Part shown: one piece after another, positions 47,428 through 56,642 of the stretch
How the letters are laid out: every line of letters begins with the position of its first letter
Numbering within the stretch: position 1 is the first letter of the stretch
Origin: an uncultured Roseicyclus sp.
GTDB lineage: Bacteria; Pseudomonadota; Alphaproteobacteria; Rhodobacterales; Rhodobacteraceae
Assembly (NCBI GenBank): GCA_947489665.1
Contig: CANLEH010000003.1
Coordinates: 186,001-250,000 of the forward strand
Length of the DNA stretch: 64,000 nucleotides
Direction: 5' to 3'
Program-made: the position numbers and the translations under genes
The notes under the pieces: generated by a model
What the model was told of the DNA's origin: nothing
Database searches by the model: none
The model's input: the letters and a program-made list of their open reading frames with translations, nothing else

Positions 47428-47519
47428 GAAATGCAAAAAACTGAATCACCTAACCCTGCCTGAAACCTTCAGTTTCAACGGGTCAGGTGATGAGGAATGT
47501 TTCACGATATTTGCATTTC
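47428..47519 (+). promoter_or_regulatory. Nested inverted-repeat structure upstream of rlmN
   Basis: Outer arms GAAATGCAAA (47428-47437)/TTTGCATTTC (47510-47519); inner hairpin 47445-47491. Confidence 0.6.
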
Positions 47520-47586
47520 GATGTGGGCCATTTGCGCGGGCGCGTTGCATCCTATATGTCAGCGCGACCTCCCGAGGATTTTCGCC

Positions 47587-48765
47587 ATGACCGCCACTGC
47601 GCCTATCACGCAAGACGTCGCCACGATCAAACGCAAGCTGCCCGACGGGCCGGTCAACCTGATCGGGTTGACCCGTGATGGCTTGCGCGAAGCGTTGATC
47701 GTGGCTGGAACGCCTGAGAAGCAGGCCAAGATGCGCACGGGGCAGATCTGGCAATGGCTCTACCAGAAAGGCATCCGCGATTTTGCGGCGATGACGAATC
47801 TGTCCAAGGATTACCGCGCCATGTTGGCGGAGACTTTCGTGGCAGAGGTGCCCGAGGTTGTGTCCAAACAGGTCAGCGCAGATGGCACGCGCAAATACCT
47901 AGTGCGGATCGCCGGTGGGCACGAGGTTGAGGTTGTCTATATCCCAGAGGTCGATCGCGGGACTCTGTGCATTTCCAGCCAGGTTGGCTGCACACTGACC
48001 TGTTCGTTCTGTCATACCGGCACGCAGAAGCTGGTTCGCAACCTGACGGCGGGTGAGATCATCGGCCAGGTCATGCTGGCCCGCGATGATCTGGATGAAT
48101 GGACTGCCGAAGGCGTCGGATCAGACGCGAAGCCGCGCCTTGTGTCGAACATCGTGCTGATGGGCATGGGTGAGCCACTTTATAATTTCGAGAATGTGCG
48201 CGACGCGATGAAGATCGCGATGGACCCGGAAGGGATCAGCCTGTCACGCCGCCGGATCACGCTGTCGACCTCTGGCGTGGTGCCTGAGATCGCGCGCACC
48301 GCGGAAGAAATCGGCTGCCAATTGGCCGTGTCCTTCCACGCCACCACGGATGAGGTGCGCGACAAGCTGGTGCCAATCAACAAGCGCTGGAATATCGAAG
48401 AACTGCTGGATGCGCTGCGGGCCTACCCGAAAGCGTCCAACAGCGAGCGGATCACGTTTGAATATGTGATGCTGAAAGATGTGAACGACAGCGACGATGA
48501 TGCACGCCGTCTTGTGAAGCTGATCCAGGGCATTCCCGCCAAGATCAACCTGATCCCATTCAACGAATGGCCCGGCGCGCCGTATGAGCGGTCGGATTGG
48601 GAGCGGATCGAACGCTTTGCCGATATCGTCTACAAGGCTGGCTATGCCTCGCCCATCCGCACGCCGCGCGGGGAAGACATCATGGCCGCCTGTGGTCAGC
48701 TCAAATCCGCAACCGAACGCGCGCGGAAATCGAAAAAGCAGATCGAGGCGGAAGCAGGGCTTTAG
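47587..48765 (+). CDS. rlmN: Dual-specificity 23S rRNA/tRNA (adenine-C2)-methyltransferase RlmN
   Basis: Radical [49 protein letters not shown]. Start revised to 47587. Confidence 0.95.
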   Translation: MTATAPITQDVATIKRKLPDGPVNLIGLTRDGLREALIVAGTPEKQAKMRTGQIWQWLYQKGIRDFAAMTNLSKDYRAMLAETFVAEVPEVVSKQVSADGTRKYLVRIAGGHEVEVVYIPEVDRGTLCISSQVGCTLTCSFCHTGTQKLVRNLTAGEIIGQVMLARDDLDEWTAEGVGSDAKPRLVSNIVLMGMGEPLYNFENVRDAMKIAMDPEGISLSRRRITLSTSGVVPEIARTAEEIGCQLAVSFHATTDEVRDKLVPINKRWNIEELLDALRAYPKASNSERITFEYVMLKDVNDSDDDARRLVKLIQGIPAKINLIPFNEWPGAPYERSDWERIERFADIVYKAGYASPIRTPRGEDIMAACGQLKSATERARKSKKQIEAEAGL

Positions 48766-48782
48766 GCCGCTCCTCTATAAGA

Positions 48783-48807
48783 AAAGGCGCCGCCCGAAGG
48801 CCGCGCC
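48783..48807 (-). terminator. Intrinsic terminator of the first 61-aa peptide gene
   Basis: Minus strand GGCGCGGCC-TTCG-GGCGGCGCC followed by TTTTC. Confidence 0.75.
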
Positions 48808-48837
48808 AATCCAATTCCGTACCGTGATCCGTTGGGA

Positions 48838-49023
48838 TCAGGTGTGGTGCAGTGCCAGAACCAACAGCAGAACGGCGATTGCGGGCACCAGGATGCCGCC
48901 AGCCGAGGAGCCTGTGTCGTCGACAACGACAACGGGGTCGATGACGGCGGGTTCAACGTAGCCGCCTGCGAAAGCGCCGGTGGCGACAACGGTCAGGGCA
49001 GCAGCAAGTGCGAGCTTCTTCAT
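48838..49023 (-). CDS. 61-aa small secreted/membrane protein, copy A
   Basis: MKKLALAAALTVVATGAFAGGYVEPAVIDPVVVVDDTGSSAGGILVPAIAVLLLVLALHHT: signal peptide plus C-terminal hydrophobic segment. Confidence 0.85.
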   Translation of the reverse strand: MKKLALAAALTVVATGAFAGGYVEPAVIDPVVVVDDTGSSAGGILVPAIAVLLLVLALHHT

Positions 49024-49145
49024 TTTAGTCTCCTTGCCAAATGTCTTTGGCGGGTTTGCGTGTATATGCCCCATGCCTATCCGGACTGGCTTTCAGGCTG
49101 CAACTAGGAAAGTGCGCGTGCGATTACGTGCCGCAAACCTGTTGC

Positions 49146-49180
49146 AAAAAAGAAATGGCGCCACCCTTGCGGGCAGCGCC
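49146..49180 (-). terminator. Intrinsic terminator of the second 61-aa peptide gene
   Basis: Minus strand GGCGCUGCCC-GCAA-GGGUGGCGCC then AUUUCUUUUUU; continuous 10-bp stem including two G-U pairs. Confidence 0.8.
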
Positions 49181-49214
49181 AATTCAAATCGTGATACCAC
49201 GTGATCCGTTGGGA

Positions 49215-49400
49215 TCAGGTGTGGTGCAGTGCCAGAACCAGCAGGAGCACGGCGATGGCGGGCACCAGGATGCCGCCGGCCGAGGAGCCGGTGTCTTCAA
49301 CGATGACCACGGGCTCGATGACCGCGGGTTCAACGTAGCCGCCTGCAAATGCGCCAGTGGCGACAACAGACAGAGCAGCAGCGAGAGCAAGTTTCTTCAT
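49215..49400 (-). CDS. 61-aa small secreted/membrane protein, copy B
   Basis: MKKLALAAALSVVATGAFAGGYVEPAVIEPVVIVEDTGSSAGGILVPAIAVLLLVLALHHT: four substitutions from copy A by eye. Confidence 0.85.
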   Translation of the reverse strand: MKKLALAAALSVVATGAFAGGYVEPAVIEPVVIVEDTGSSAGGILVPAIAVLLLVLALHHT

Positions 49401-49652
49401 AATATCCTCCAAGATACGCCCCTTTTGTACACAATGCACAGGTTAGGGCACCCAAGACTGTACCTCGTGTTCATGTTTAACCAGCAACCCTGTGCGAATG
49501 CAATGGCGGGAAAATCGGCGGTTGCCATCGAAATCGCTTGTGTCGTCAATTTGGCAACACTTCCGGGCCTCGGGCGGCACAATGGCGCTCAAAATGCCGC
49601 CAGTCTGAATTTGGTGGCGCAAAAATTCAGCCCAGACAGGTGCTGAACGCAA

Positions 49653-49680
49653 GCGAATCAAGGGTTTGGTGTTGATTCGC
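49653..49680. repeat. Perfect 9-bp inverted repeat downstream of the L,D-transpeptidase gene
   Basis: GCGAATCAA (49653-49661)/TTGATTCGC (49672-49680), 10-nt loop. Confidence 0.7.
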
Positions 49681-49688
49681 CGCCTGGC

Positions 49689-50174
49689 TCAGGGGTGAAT
49701 CATGATCGGGGTGCCGTTTTGCACCATCGAATAGATTTGGCGCATTTCACGGTTCGGAACGGCGATGCAGCCGACGGTCCAATCGTCGATATTCCGGAAC
49801 GGACGCGGTGTACCGTGAATGAAAATATCCCCGCCGGGGTCCACACCGGCCTCCCGCGCGCGGGCAATATCTTCGGCATTGGGGTAGCTGATCCCGATGG
49901 ACAGGTAGAAATCGCTGTTGGGGTTGCGACGGTCGATGAAATACTCACCCTCTGGCGTTCGCCCATCGCCATACTCGAATTTGTGGCCCTCCGGCGCGAA
50001 GCCAAGCTCAATCTCGTAGCTTTCAAGCACTTCTTCGCGATGGAAAAGCGACATCAGGCGTTCGTTCTTCCACACAACGACCCGCGTCACCTCCGGCCCG
50101 TCATATTCGGGGAAGCGCGAACAGGCCGCGACGGGCAACAAAGCGGGAATGGCAAGAAAAGCGCGACGATCCAT
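49689..50174 (-). CDS. L,D-transpeptidase family (YkuD) protein
   Basis: IFIHGTPRPFRNIDDWTVGCIAVPNREMRQIY contains the HGT...GCIAV active-site pattern. Start revised to 50174. Confidence 0.9.
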   Translation of the reverse strand: MDRRAFLAIPALLPVAACSRFPEYDGPEVTRVVVWKNERLMSLFHREEVLESYEIELGFAPEGHKFEYGDGRTPEGEYFIDRRNPNSDFYLSIGISYPNAEDIARAREAGVDPGGDIFIHGTPRPFRNIDDWTVGCIAVPNREMRQIYSMVQNGTPIMIHP

Positions 50175-50234
50175 GGCGACTGCTCGATCTAGGTTTTTCC
50201 GCATATATACACGAATCTTGGCTCTGCGCGAGGC

Positions 50235-51092
50235 TCAGCTTTCCGATTCGGTCGCAAGCAGATGCGACAGGCCTGTCCGATAGTCGGGATAGCGCAGGCT
50301 GACGCCCAACTCCGTCTTGATCCGCGTGTTATCGACCTTCTTGGATTCGGCGTAAAAGCTGCGCGCCATGGGGGTCATGTCCGCGTCTTCGAATGGTACC
50401 GCCGGGGGCACCGGTAGCCCGAGAAGCTCGGCCGCGTGGGCAATGACGTCCTGCGGTGGGGCCGGGTCATCGTCGCAGACATTGTAAGCGGCCCCAGGAT
50501 TGGGCCGGTTGATGGAGGCAAGGACCGTTTGCGCAATGTCCTCAACATGGATGCGGCTGAACACCTGGCCTTCCTTGATGATCCGCCGTGCGGTGCCGTT
50601 GCGCACTTTGGCAAAGGGCCCGCGCCCGGGCCCGTAAATGCCCGCCAAGCGGAAGAAATGCACCGGCAGGCCATGGTTCTGGTGCAGCGTCATCCAGTCA
50701 GCCTCTGCATCGATCCGCGCCTGCCCCCGCTTGGTTGAGGCCTGTAGCGGCGTCTCCTCCGTCACCCAGCCACCGCCATGGTCGCCGTAAACGCCCGTGG
50801 TGCTCAGATAGCCTACCCATTTCAGATGCCTTGCCGCGGCAAAGGCCGTGCGAAGGTCTGCCAGAACAGGATCGCGCCCGTTTTGCGGTCCGGCTGAGAT
50901 CAAGACATGGCTAGCCCATTCGATATGCGCAGCCATATCGGAGCCAGGGAAAAGCAACGGCGTAACGCCATCACGGGCGATTGCCCCCAGCTTGCCCGGT
51001 TTGCGTGTGGTTGCACGCACGTCCCACCCACCCGGTAAGGCCAAGGCGATTGCCCGGGACGAGAATCCGTAGCCAAAGATCAGAAGTCTCAT
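50235..51092 (-). CDS. SDR family oxidoreductase / NAD-dependent epimerase (YeeZ-like)
   Basis: [50 protein letters not shown]. Start revised to 51092. Confidence 0.85.
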   Translation of the reverse strand: MRLLIFGYGFSSRAIALALPGGWDVRATTRKPGKLGAIARDGVTPLLFPGSDMAAHIEWASHVLISAGPQNGRDPVLADLRTAFAAARHLKWVGYLSTTGVYGDHGGGWVTEETPLQASTKRGQARIDAEADWMTLHQNHGLPVHFFRLAGIYGPGRGPFAKVRNGTARRIIKEGQVFSRIHVEDIAQTVLASINRPNPGAAYNVCDDDPAPPQDVIAHAAELLGLPVPPAVPFEDADMTPMARSFYAESKKVDNTRIKTELGVSLRYPDYRTGLSHLLATESES

Positions 51093-52120
51093 GTCAGCCT
51101 TTCTACCGCCCAACGCGCCGCGTCAGCGACCGCTGCGTCAGGATCGTCCAGCAAACGGCGCGCGGCGTCTGCCAACGCAGGCTCCCCGGAATTCCCGATG
51201 GCGTAAAGCACGTTTCGCACAAAGCGATCCCGCCCGATCCGTTTGATGGGAGAGCCTGAGAAGAGTGCCCGAAACGCGGCATCATCCAGCGTCGCCAGCT
51301 CAGCGAGCTTAGGCGATTGCAGCTCAGGCCGTGGCGCGTAGCGCATGTCACGTGCGGTCTGGGCGAATTTGTTCCATGGGCAGATGGCAAGGCAGTCGTC
51401 GCAGCCGTAAATGCGATTGCCCATCTTTGCGCGCAAATCCGTTTCCACCGGGCCCTTATGTTCAATCGTCAGGTAAGAAATGCACTTCCGCGCATCCAGT
51501 TTGAACGGGGCGGGAAAGGCGTCCGTCGGGCAGATGTCGAGGCACGCGGTGCAGCTGCCGCAATGCTCCGCCTCTGCCGTATCAACGGGCAGCTCCACCG
51601 TCGTGAAGATCGCGCCGAGAAAGAACCAATTCCCCAGATCGCGGGCGAGAAGGTTGGTGTGTTTCCCCTGCCAACCCAGCCCCGCCGCTTGCGCCAACGG
51701 CTTTTCCATCACCGGGGCAGTGTCGACAAAAACCTTGATCTGCTCACCCGGGGCCTGATCCAACAACCAACGTCCGACACGCTTGAGGCGCTTCTTCACC
51801 AGATCATGGTAGTCGCGGTTTTGCGCATAGACGCTGATTGTAGCGCAATCGCGCGCCGCAAGGGCGTCCAGCGGATTACCCTCGGGCGTGTAGGGCTCGG
51901 CCAGCATGATAACCGACTTAGCCTCGGGCCACAGCGCATCCGGCGCACCGCGCCAATGCATCCGCTCGGCCATCCAGCCCATCTGTCCATGGTATCCCGC
52001 GCTTACGAAATCGGCCAAACGCTCTGCCAGCTCTGGCACGGCGTCTGGCCGGCACACACCCATCTTTGCAAATCCGGCCTCAAGGGCCTCCGCACGCAGG
52101 GCGTCTTTCAGGTCACTCAA
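51089..52120 (-). CDS. queG: Epoxyqueuosine reductase QueG
   Basis: Two 4Fe-4S motifs [16 protein letters not shown] and [27 protein letters not shown]. Inferred TTG start at 52120 overlapping the upstream stop. Confidence 0.93.
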   Translation of the reverse strand: MSDLKDALRAEALEAGFAKMGVCRPDAVPELAERLADFVSAGYHGQMGWMAERMHWRGAPDALWPEAKSVIMLAEPYTPEGNPLDALAARDCATISVYAQNRDYHDLVKKRLKRVGRWLLDQAPGEQIKVFVDTAPVMEKPLAQAAGLGWQGKHTNLLARDLGNWFFLGAIFTTVELPVDTAEAEHCGSCTACLDICPTDAFPAPFKLDARKCISYLTIEHKGPVETDLRAKMGNRIYGCDDCLAICPWNKFAQTARDMRYAPRPELQSPKLAELATLDDAAFRALFSGSPIKRIGRDRFVRNVLYAIGNSGEPALADAARRLLDDPDAAVADAARWAVERLT

Positions 52121-52782
52121 AAGTCGAGGTCGGCGTAATGCGCCGGTTGTGGGAACCCAAAGATCTGGTCCGCAAGGATCGACCGGAACGCCGGCCGCGA
52201 TTTCACCTTCGCATACCAATCCTTGACCGGCGCGCTCAGGCTCCAATCCACGTCCGAGATATAGTCGAGGCACGACAGCTGCGCAGCGGCCGCGAAATCG
52301 GCCATTGTCATCTGGTCCCCCGCCAGCCAGCGGCGATGATCCAGAAGCCAGTCCATGTACTTGATGTGGAATTTCACGTTGGTTGCGCCCGCTTTGACGT
52401 TGCGCCCGTCCGGGTAGCCTGACCGCATCAGCTTCTTGTGCACCCGTTCATGCACAAGATTGACGGTCACTTCCTTGTGGAACTTATCGTCAAACCAGGC
52501 AATCAGCCGCCGCACTTCGGCCCGTTGGGCGGGGTCCCGCGGCAAAAGCGCAGGGTCCGGCACCGTTTCTTCCAGATATTCGCAGATCGCCTGACTGTCG
52601 CTCAACATCATGCCGTCGATCTTCAGCACCGGAACCTTGCCCGCCGGATTGCGGCGCAGGAATTCGGTTGTGGGTTCCCAATACGTCTCTTCGACGAGCT
52701 CCACCTCGATCTTCTTCTCGGCCAGCACAAGCCGGACCTTCCGGCAAAACGGAGAAAGGGGGAAATGATAGAGGCGGTTCAT
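52117..52782 (-). CDS. Glutathione S-transferase family protein
   Basis: [30 protein letters not shown]-terminal thioredoxin-like fold, [23 protein letters not shown]. Confidence 0.9.
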   Translation of the reverse strand: MNRLYHFPLSPFCRKVRLVLAEKKIEVELVEETYWEPTTEFLRRNPAGKVPVLKIDGMMLSDSQAICEYLEETVPDPALLPRDPAQRAEVRRLIAWFDDKFHKEVTVNLVHERVHKKLMRSGYPDGRNVKAGATNVKFHIKYMDWLLDHRRWLAGDQMTMADFAAAAQLSCLDYISDVDWSLSAPVKDWYAKVKSRPAFRSILADQIFGFPQPAHYADLDF

Positions 52783-52833
52783 TCAGCTGCTCGGTCTGGT
52801 GTTCGTGTTCTTTGGCGGCTTGGATCGGAAAAA

Positions 52834-53571
52834 TCAATTCGCAAAGCAATCATCCCGCCCATCGGCGCGGATCGTTGCCGCCCCGTTCGCGATGGACCGT
52901 GCGCGGCGATCCACGCTGCCCGACGGCGCGCTGGCATTGCGTTGTTGCGGGTTCGGCAGAACGGCCGCCAGAAGGGAGGCCTGGCGCTCGGTCAATTCGG
53001 CTGCCGAAACCCCGAAATGATGCTGCGCCGCGGCCTCTGCCCCAAACACACCCGGCGCGAATTCGGCCACGTTAAGGTAAACTTCCAGCACACGCCGCTT
53101 GGGCCAGATCAGCTCCATCACCGGGGTAATTGCCGCCTCCAGCGCTTTTCGCACCCAGGATCGGCCATGCCACAAAAACGCATTCTTCACCGTCTGCTGG
53201 CTGATGGTCGATCCGCCCCGCGCCGCGCCATCGGCGATGGCATCGCGGATGGCGGACATATCAAACCCCCAATGCAGGCAGAAATTCGCGTCCTCCGCCG
53301 CCACAGCGGCCCGCGCCAGATGCGGAGAGATCTCTTCCATCGGAACCCAATCGCGTTCCAATGCCCCGCCCAAGCGCGCGCGCTCTTGCAACATGTAAAT
53401 GGTCGTTGGCACGGGCACGAAGGCATAAAGCACGATCCACACAAGCATCAGCGCCACGGCCCCCAAAACCCCACGCCAAAGCCAGCGCCGGAACGTCCGT
53501 GCCCAACGCCGTGCGCGCGACTCGGTCTTTGTTTTCCTGGTTTTCCGTGTGCGCTTCGCCAACCGGCCCAC
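52834..53571 (-). CDS. mtgA: Monofunctional biosynthetic peptidoglycan transglycosylase
   Basis: AVAAEDANFCLHWGFD, GGSTISQQTVKNAFLW, RVLEVYLNVAEFAPGVFGAEAAAQHHF. Confidence 0.95.
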   Translation of the reverse strand: MGRLAKRTRKTRKTKTESRARRWARTFRRWLWRGVLGAVALMLVWIVLYAFVPVPTTIYMLQERARLGGALERDWVPMEEISPHLARAAVAAEDANFCLHWGFDMSAIRDAIADGAARGGSTISQQTVKNAFLWHGRSWVRKALEAAITPVMELIWPKRRVLEVYLNVAEFAPGVFGAEAAAQHHFGVSAAELTERQASLLAAVLPNPQQRNASAPSGSVDRRARSIANGAATIRADGRDDCFAN

Positions 53572-53580
53572 ACTCCCTGC

Positions 53581-53636
53581 TCATCTTTGTTCCGCTAAAT
53601 ATGCCCGCCGGAGGCTCCCGCACCAGCCCCGCGCGA
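53581..53636 (-). repeat. Candidate dispersed intergenic element, copy 3 (minus orientation)
   Basis: Reverse complement CGCGGGGCTGGTGCGGGAGCCTCCGGCGGGCATATTTAGCGGAACAAAGATGA; tail matches AGAACAAAGATG of copy 2. Confidence 0.55.
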
Positions 53637-53680
53637 AACATCCGCTTGAAGGCGCGACCTTACCGCCGCACTTTGCGGCC

Positions 53681-54631
53681 ATGTCACATGGTTACGAATC
53701 CGGCCGCCTGAACCTGCCCTTCGTGGGCATCGCCACCTTTGGCAAATACGAATACGTTCCCGATTGGTCCAAGATTGACGCGGATGTCGCTGTCCTTGGC
53801 GCGCCCTTTGATTTCGGCACGCAATGGCGGGCCGGTGCGCGGTTTGGGCCGCGCGGCATTCGCGAAGCGTCGACACTATTCGCCTTTGGTCATGCCGGGG
53901 CCTACGACCATGAAGATGACGTCACCTATCTTGGGCCTGGTACGAAGATCGTCGATATGGGTGATGCCGACATCATCCATACGGATACCGAGGCCTCCCA
54001 CGCGAATATCGAGAAGGGTTTGCGCGCTGCGCTGGCCGCCGGTGCCATGCCAGTCACGCTTGGCGGTGATCACTCGATCAATATCCCCTGCATCCGCGCC
54101 TTTGCAGATCGTGGCCCGATCCACGTCGTGCAGATCGACGCGCATCTCGACTTTGTCGATGAACGTCACGGCGTCCGCCACGGCCACGGCAACCCAATGC
54201 GCCGCGCAGCCGAGCAGGATCACGTCACGGGTCTCAGCCAGTTCGGCATTCGCAACGTGAGCTCCACCGCCAAGGAAGGATATGACGACGCCCGCAGCTT
54301 CGGGTCCGACATTCAATCCGTCCGCCAGATTCGCGCCATGGGGGCCGAGGCCGCTGCGGCCCGCGTGCCACAGGACGTTGACCTCTACATCACGATCGAC
54401 ATCGACGGCTTCGACCCATCCATCGCACCGGGTACCGGCACGCCGTCACACGGCGGGTTCCTTTACTATGAGGTGCTGGAATTCCTCGCCATCCTGGCCA
54501 AGCGAGGCCGGATCGTCGGCGTGGACCTAGTGGAGGTTGCGCCGGATTATGACCGCGACGGAACAACCGCGATCCTTGCCGCGCAGCTTTTGTTGAACCT
54601 AATCGGCCGCATCCTGCACGCCAGATCGTAG
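53681..54631 (+). CDS. speB: Agmatinase/ureohydrolase family
   Basis: GGDHSINIP, DAHLDFVDE, ITIDIDGFDPSIAPGTGTPSHGG, DLVEVAPDYD. Start at 53681. Confidence 0.93.
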   Translation: MSHGYESGRLNLPFVGIATFGKYEYVPDWSKIDADVAVLGAPFDFGTQWRAGARFGPRGIREASTLFAFGHAGAYDHEDDVTYLGPGTKIVDMGDADIIHTDTEASHANIEKGLRAALAAGAMPVTLGGDHSINIPCIRAFADRGPIHVVQIDAHLDFVDERHGVRHGHGNPMRRAAEQDHVTGLSQFGIRNVSSTAKEGYDDARSFGSDIQSVRQIRAMGAEAAAARVPQDVDLYITIDIDGFDPSIAPGTGTPSHGGFLYYEVLEFLAILAKRGRIVGVDLVEVAPDYDRDGTTAILAAQLLLNLIGRILHARS

Positions 54632-54655
54632 ACCTGGCCTAGACCCGGCGACACC

Positions 54656-55387
54656 TTAATTGACGTAATCCGGGTCCTCGCGGTCCAGCACGGTTCTGAT
54701 CCCGCGCAGCAGGTCTGCATCGGCGCCGTGGTCTTCATCGAGCTGCTGCGCCGTGCGTTCCGCGACCTCTTCCGGCAACACCCGCAATGTGCGACCGGTC
54801 TGAAGTGCCAAGATGTAGTTCCGCGCCGCGCGCTCAAAATAATACATCCGCATGAAGGTCTCGGCGACCGTCTCACCAATGAACAGCACGCCATGATTGC
54901 CCATGATCATCGTCCGCACGCTTGGGTCTTGGAACATCTGGGCGCAGCGCGTGCCTTCATCCTCCAACGCCAGCCCGCCATATCCCTCATCCACCACCTG
55001 CCGGTTGTGGAACATGGCCGAGTTCTGATCGATCGCCGGAAGCCGCGAGTCCGCCAGCGACGCAAGCACCGTTGCGTAGGTCGAATGCACATGCATGGCA
55101 CAGCGTGCGTGCGGGACGTGGCGGTGCAAAGACCCATGCAGGCCCCAGGCCGTCTGGTCGGGCGCGTCGTTGCCCTTGGCGCTTTCCGGGTCGTCCGCAT
55201 CCACAACCCACAGGTCTGACGCCTTGATGGCGCTGAAATGCTTCTTGGGGTTGATCAGGAATTCGGTGCCCGCATCATTTACCGCCAACGAGAAATGATT
55301 GGCCACGCCCTCATGCATGTCTTCGCGCGCGGTCCAGCGAAAGGCGGCGGCCATATCGGCCCGGGCTTCTGCATGATCCATGTCCAT
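54656..55387 (-). CDS. Class II aldolase/adducin family protein
   Basis: GVANHFSLAVNDAGTEFLINPKK, AMHVHSTYATVLAS, IMGNHGVLFIGETVAETFMRMYY. Start 55387 or 55396. Confidence 0.9.
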   Translation of the reverse strand: MDMDHAEARADMAAAFRWTAREDMHEGVANHFSLAVNDAGTEFLINPKKHFSAIKASDLWVVDADDPESAKGNDAPDQTAWGLHGSLHRHVPHARCAMHVHSTYATVLASLADSRLPAIDQNSAMFHNRQVVDEGYGGLALEDEGTRCAQMFQDPSVRTMIMGNHGVLFIGETVAETFMRMYYFERAARNYILALQTGRTLRVLPEEVAERTAQQLDEDHGADADLLRGIRTVLDREDPDYVN

Positions 55388-55587
55388 CGTCCCCATTGTT
55401 TCGTGCGATTGTTGCGCGGACGCTAACGACGATCCAACGCGCTGCGCAATCGTCAATCCGTGCGCAACCGTTGTTGCGTTGCCTTCAACGATCCGCGGAA
55501 TAATCCCGCTTTGGTCTAACCCGCATCCCATTTGCGCCCCATTTCACCGCCATCAACAGGGTCAGAGCAGTCAACAGTAGGCCCGGT

Positions 55588-56493
55588 ATGGATCGTTTAA
55601 CGGAAATGGAAGCCTTTGCTACGGTAGTAGACCAAGGTGGCTTCACGGATGCAGCCAAGAAGATGGGGATCTCGAAATCCGCCGTCTCGAAACATGTCTC
55701 TTCGCTAGAGGCACGTCTTGGTGCGCGTCTTCTCAATCGCACGACCCGCCGCGTTTCACCGACTGAAATTGGTCTTGCCTACTACGACCGCGCTCGCCGC
55801 GTCCTGAACGACGCAGGTGAGGCCGACGCGCTCGTCACCGCCATGCAATCTGCGCCGTCCGGCACGCTGCGCGTGTCCATTGCGACAGACTTTGGCGTGA
55901 ACCACGTCTCGCCCATCCTTGGCGAATTCCTGCACAATTACCCCGACATCACCGTCAACATGGTTCTGAACAACCGTTATGTTGAGCTGATCTCGGAAGG
56001 TTTCGATATGGCCATCCGCGTGGGGGAGCTAGAAGACAGCTCGCTCATGGCCCGTAAAATCTGCGAAACGCAGCGCCGCATGATCGCAGCACCCAGCTAT
56101 TTCAAGGAATACGGTCGCCCGGATCGCATCGATGATCTGAATGAACACAAGCTTTTGCACTACTCGAACTCGTCCACTGGCAATGTGTGGAAGCTGACGG
56201 CCCCCTCGGGTGAGCTGCGCCAAGTGCGCACCGCCGGTTGGCTGACCGTAAATGACGGGCAAAGCCTGCTGAACGCCGCGATCGGCGGTCTTGGCATCGC
56301 CTACCTGCCCTCATTCCTTTACGCCGATCCGATGCGTGACGGTCTCCTAGAGGATGCCATGCCCGACCTGCCGGTCGACGTCCAAGGCGTCTATGCCGTC
56401 TATCCCCCTGGTCGCTACATCCAGCCCAAGGTTCGCGCCTTCATCGACTATCTTGTCGAGAGCTTCCGCGACAAAGGCCCGACCGACTGGTAA
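55588..56493 (+). CDS. LysR family transcriptional regulator
   Basis: N-terminal HTH MDRLTEMEAFATVVDQGGFTDAAKKMGISKSAVSKHVSSLEARLGARLLNRTTRRVSPTEIG. Confidence 0.95.
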   Translation: MDRLTEMEAFATVVDQGGFTDAAKKMGISKSAVSKHVSSLEARLGARLLNRTTRRVSPTEIGLAYYDRARRVLNDAGEADALVTAMQSAPSGTLRVSIATDFGVNHVSPILGEFLHNYPDITVNMVLNNRYVELISEGFDMAIRVGELEDSSLMARKICETQRRMIAAPSYFKEYGRPDRIDDLNEHKLLHYSNSSTGNVWKLTAPSGELRQVRTAGWLTVNDGQSLLNAAIGGLGIAYLPSFLYADPMRDGLLEDAMPDLPVDVQGVYAVYPPGRYIQPKVRAFIDYLVESFRDKGPTDW

Positions 56494-56556
56494 TCTGAAC
56501 CGTTTTTCTCTTGCCGTGCCTGTATCGTCCCTGCCGACGATACGTGCCTAACTTGT

Positions 56557-56592
56557 CCCGGGTTGATGCTTGCATCACCCGGGCTTTTTTTG
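56557..56592 (+). terminator. Intrinsic terminator downstream of the LysR gene
   Basis: CCCGGGTTGATGC-TT-GCATCACCCGGG then CTTTTTTT; preceded by a second hairpin GTATCGTC-cctgcc-GACGATAC (56522-56543). Confidence 0.88.
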
Positions 56593-56642
56593 TTTGCGAT
56601 CTGGGTGTGTTGGAACATAATGCGAACAAACCGGAGGGTCGA

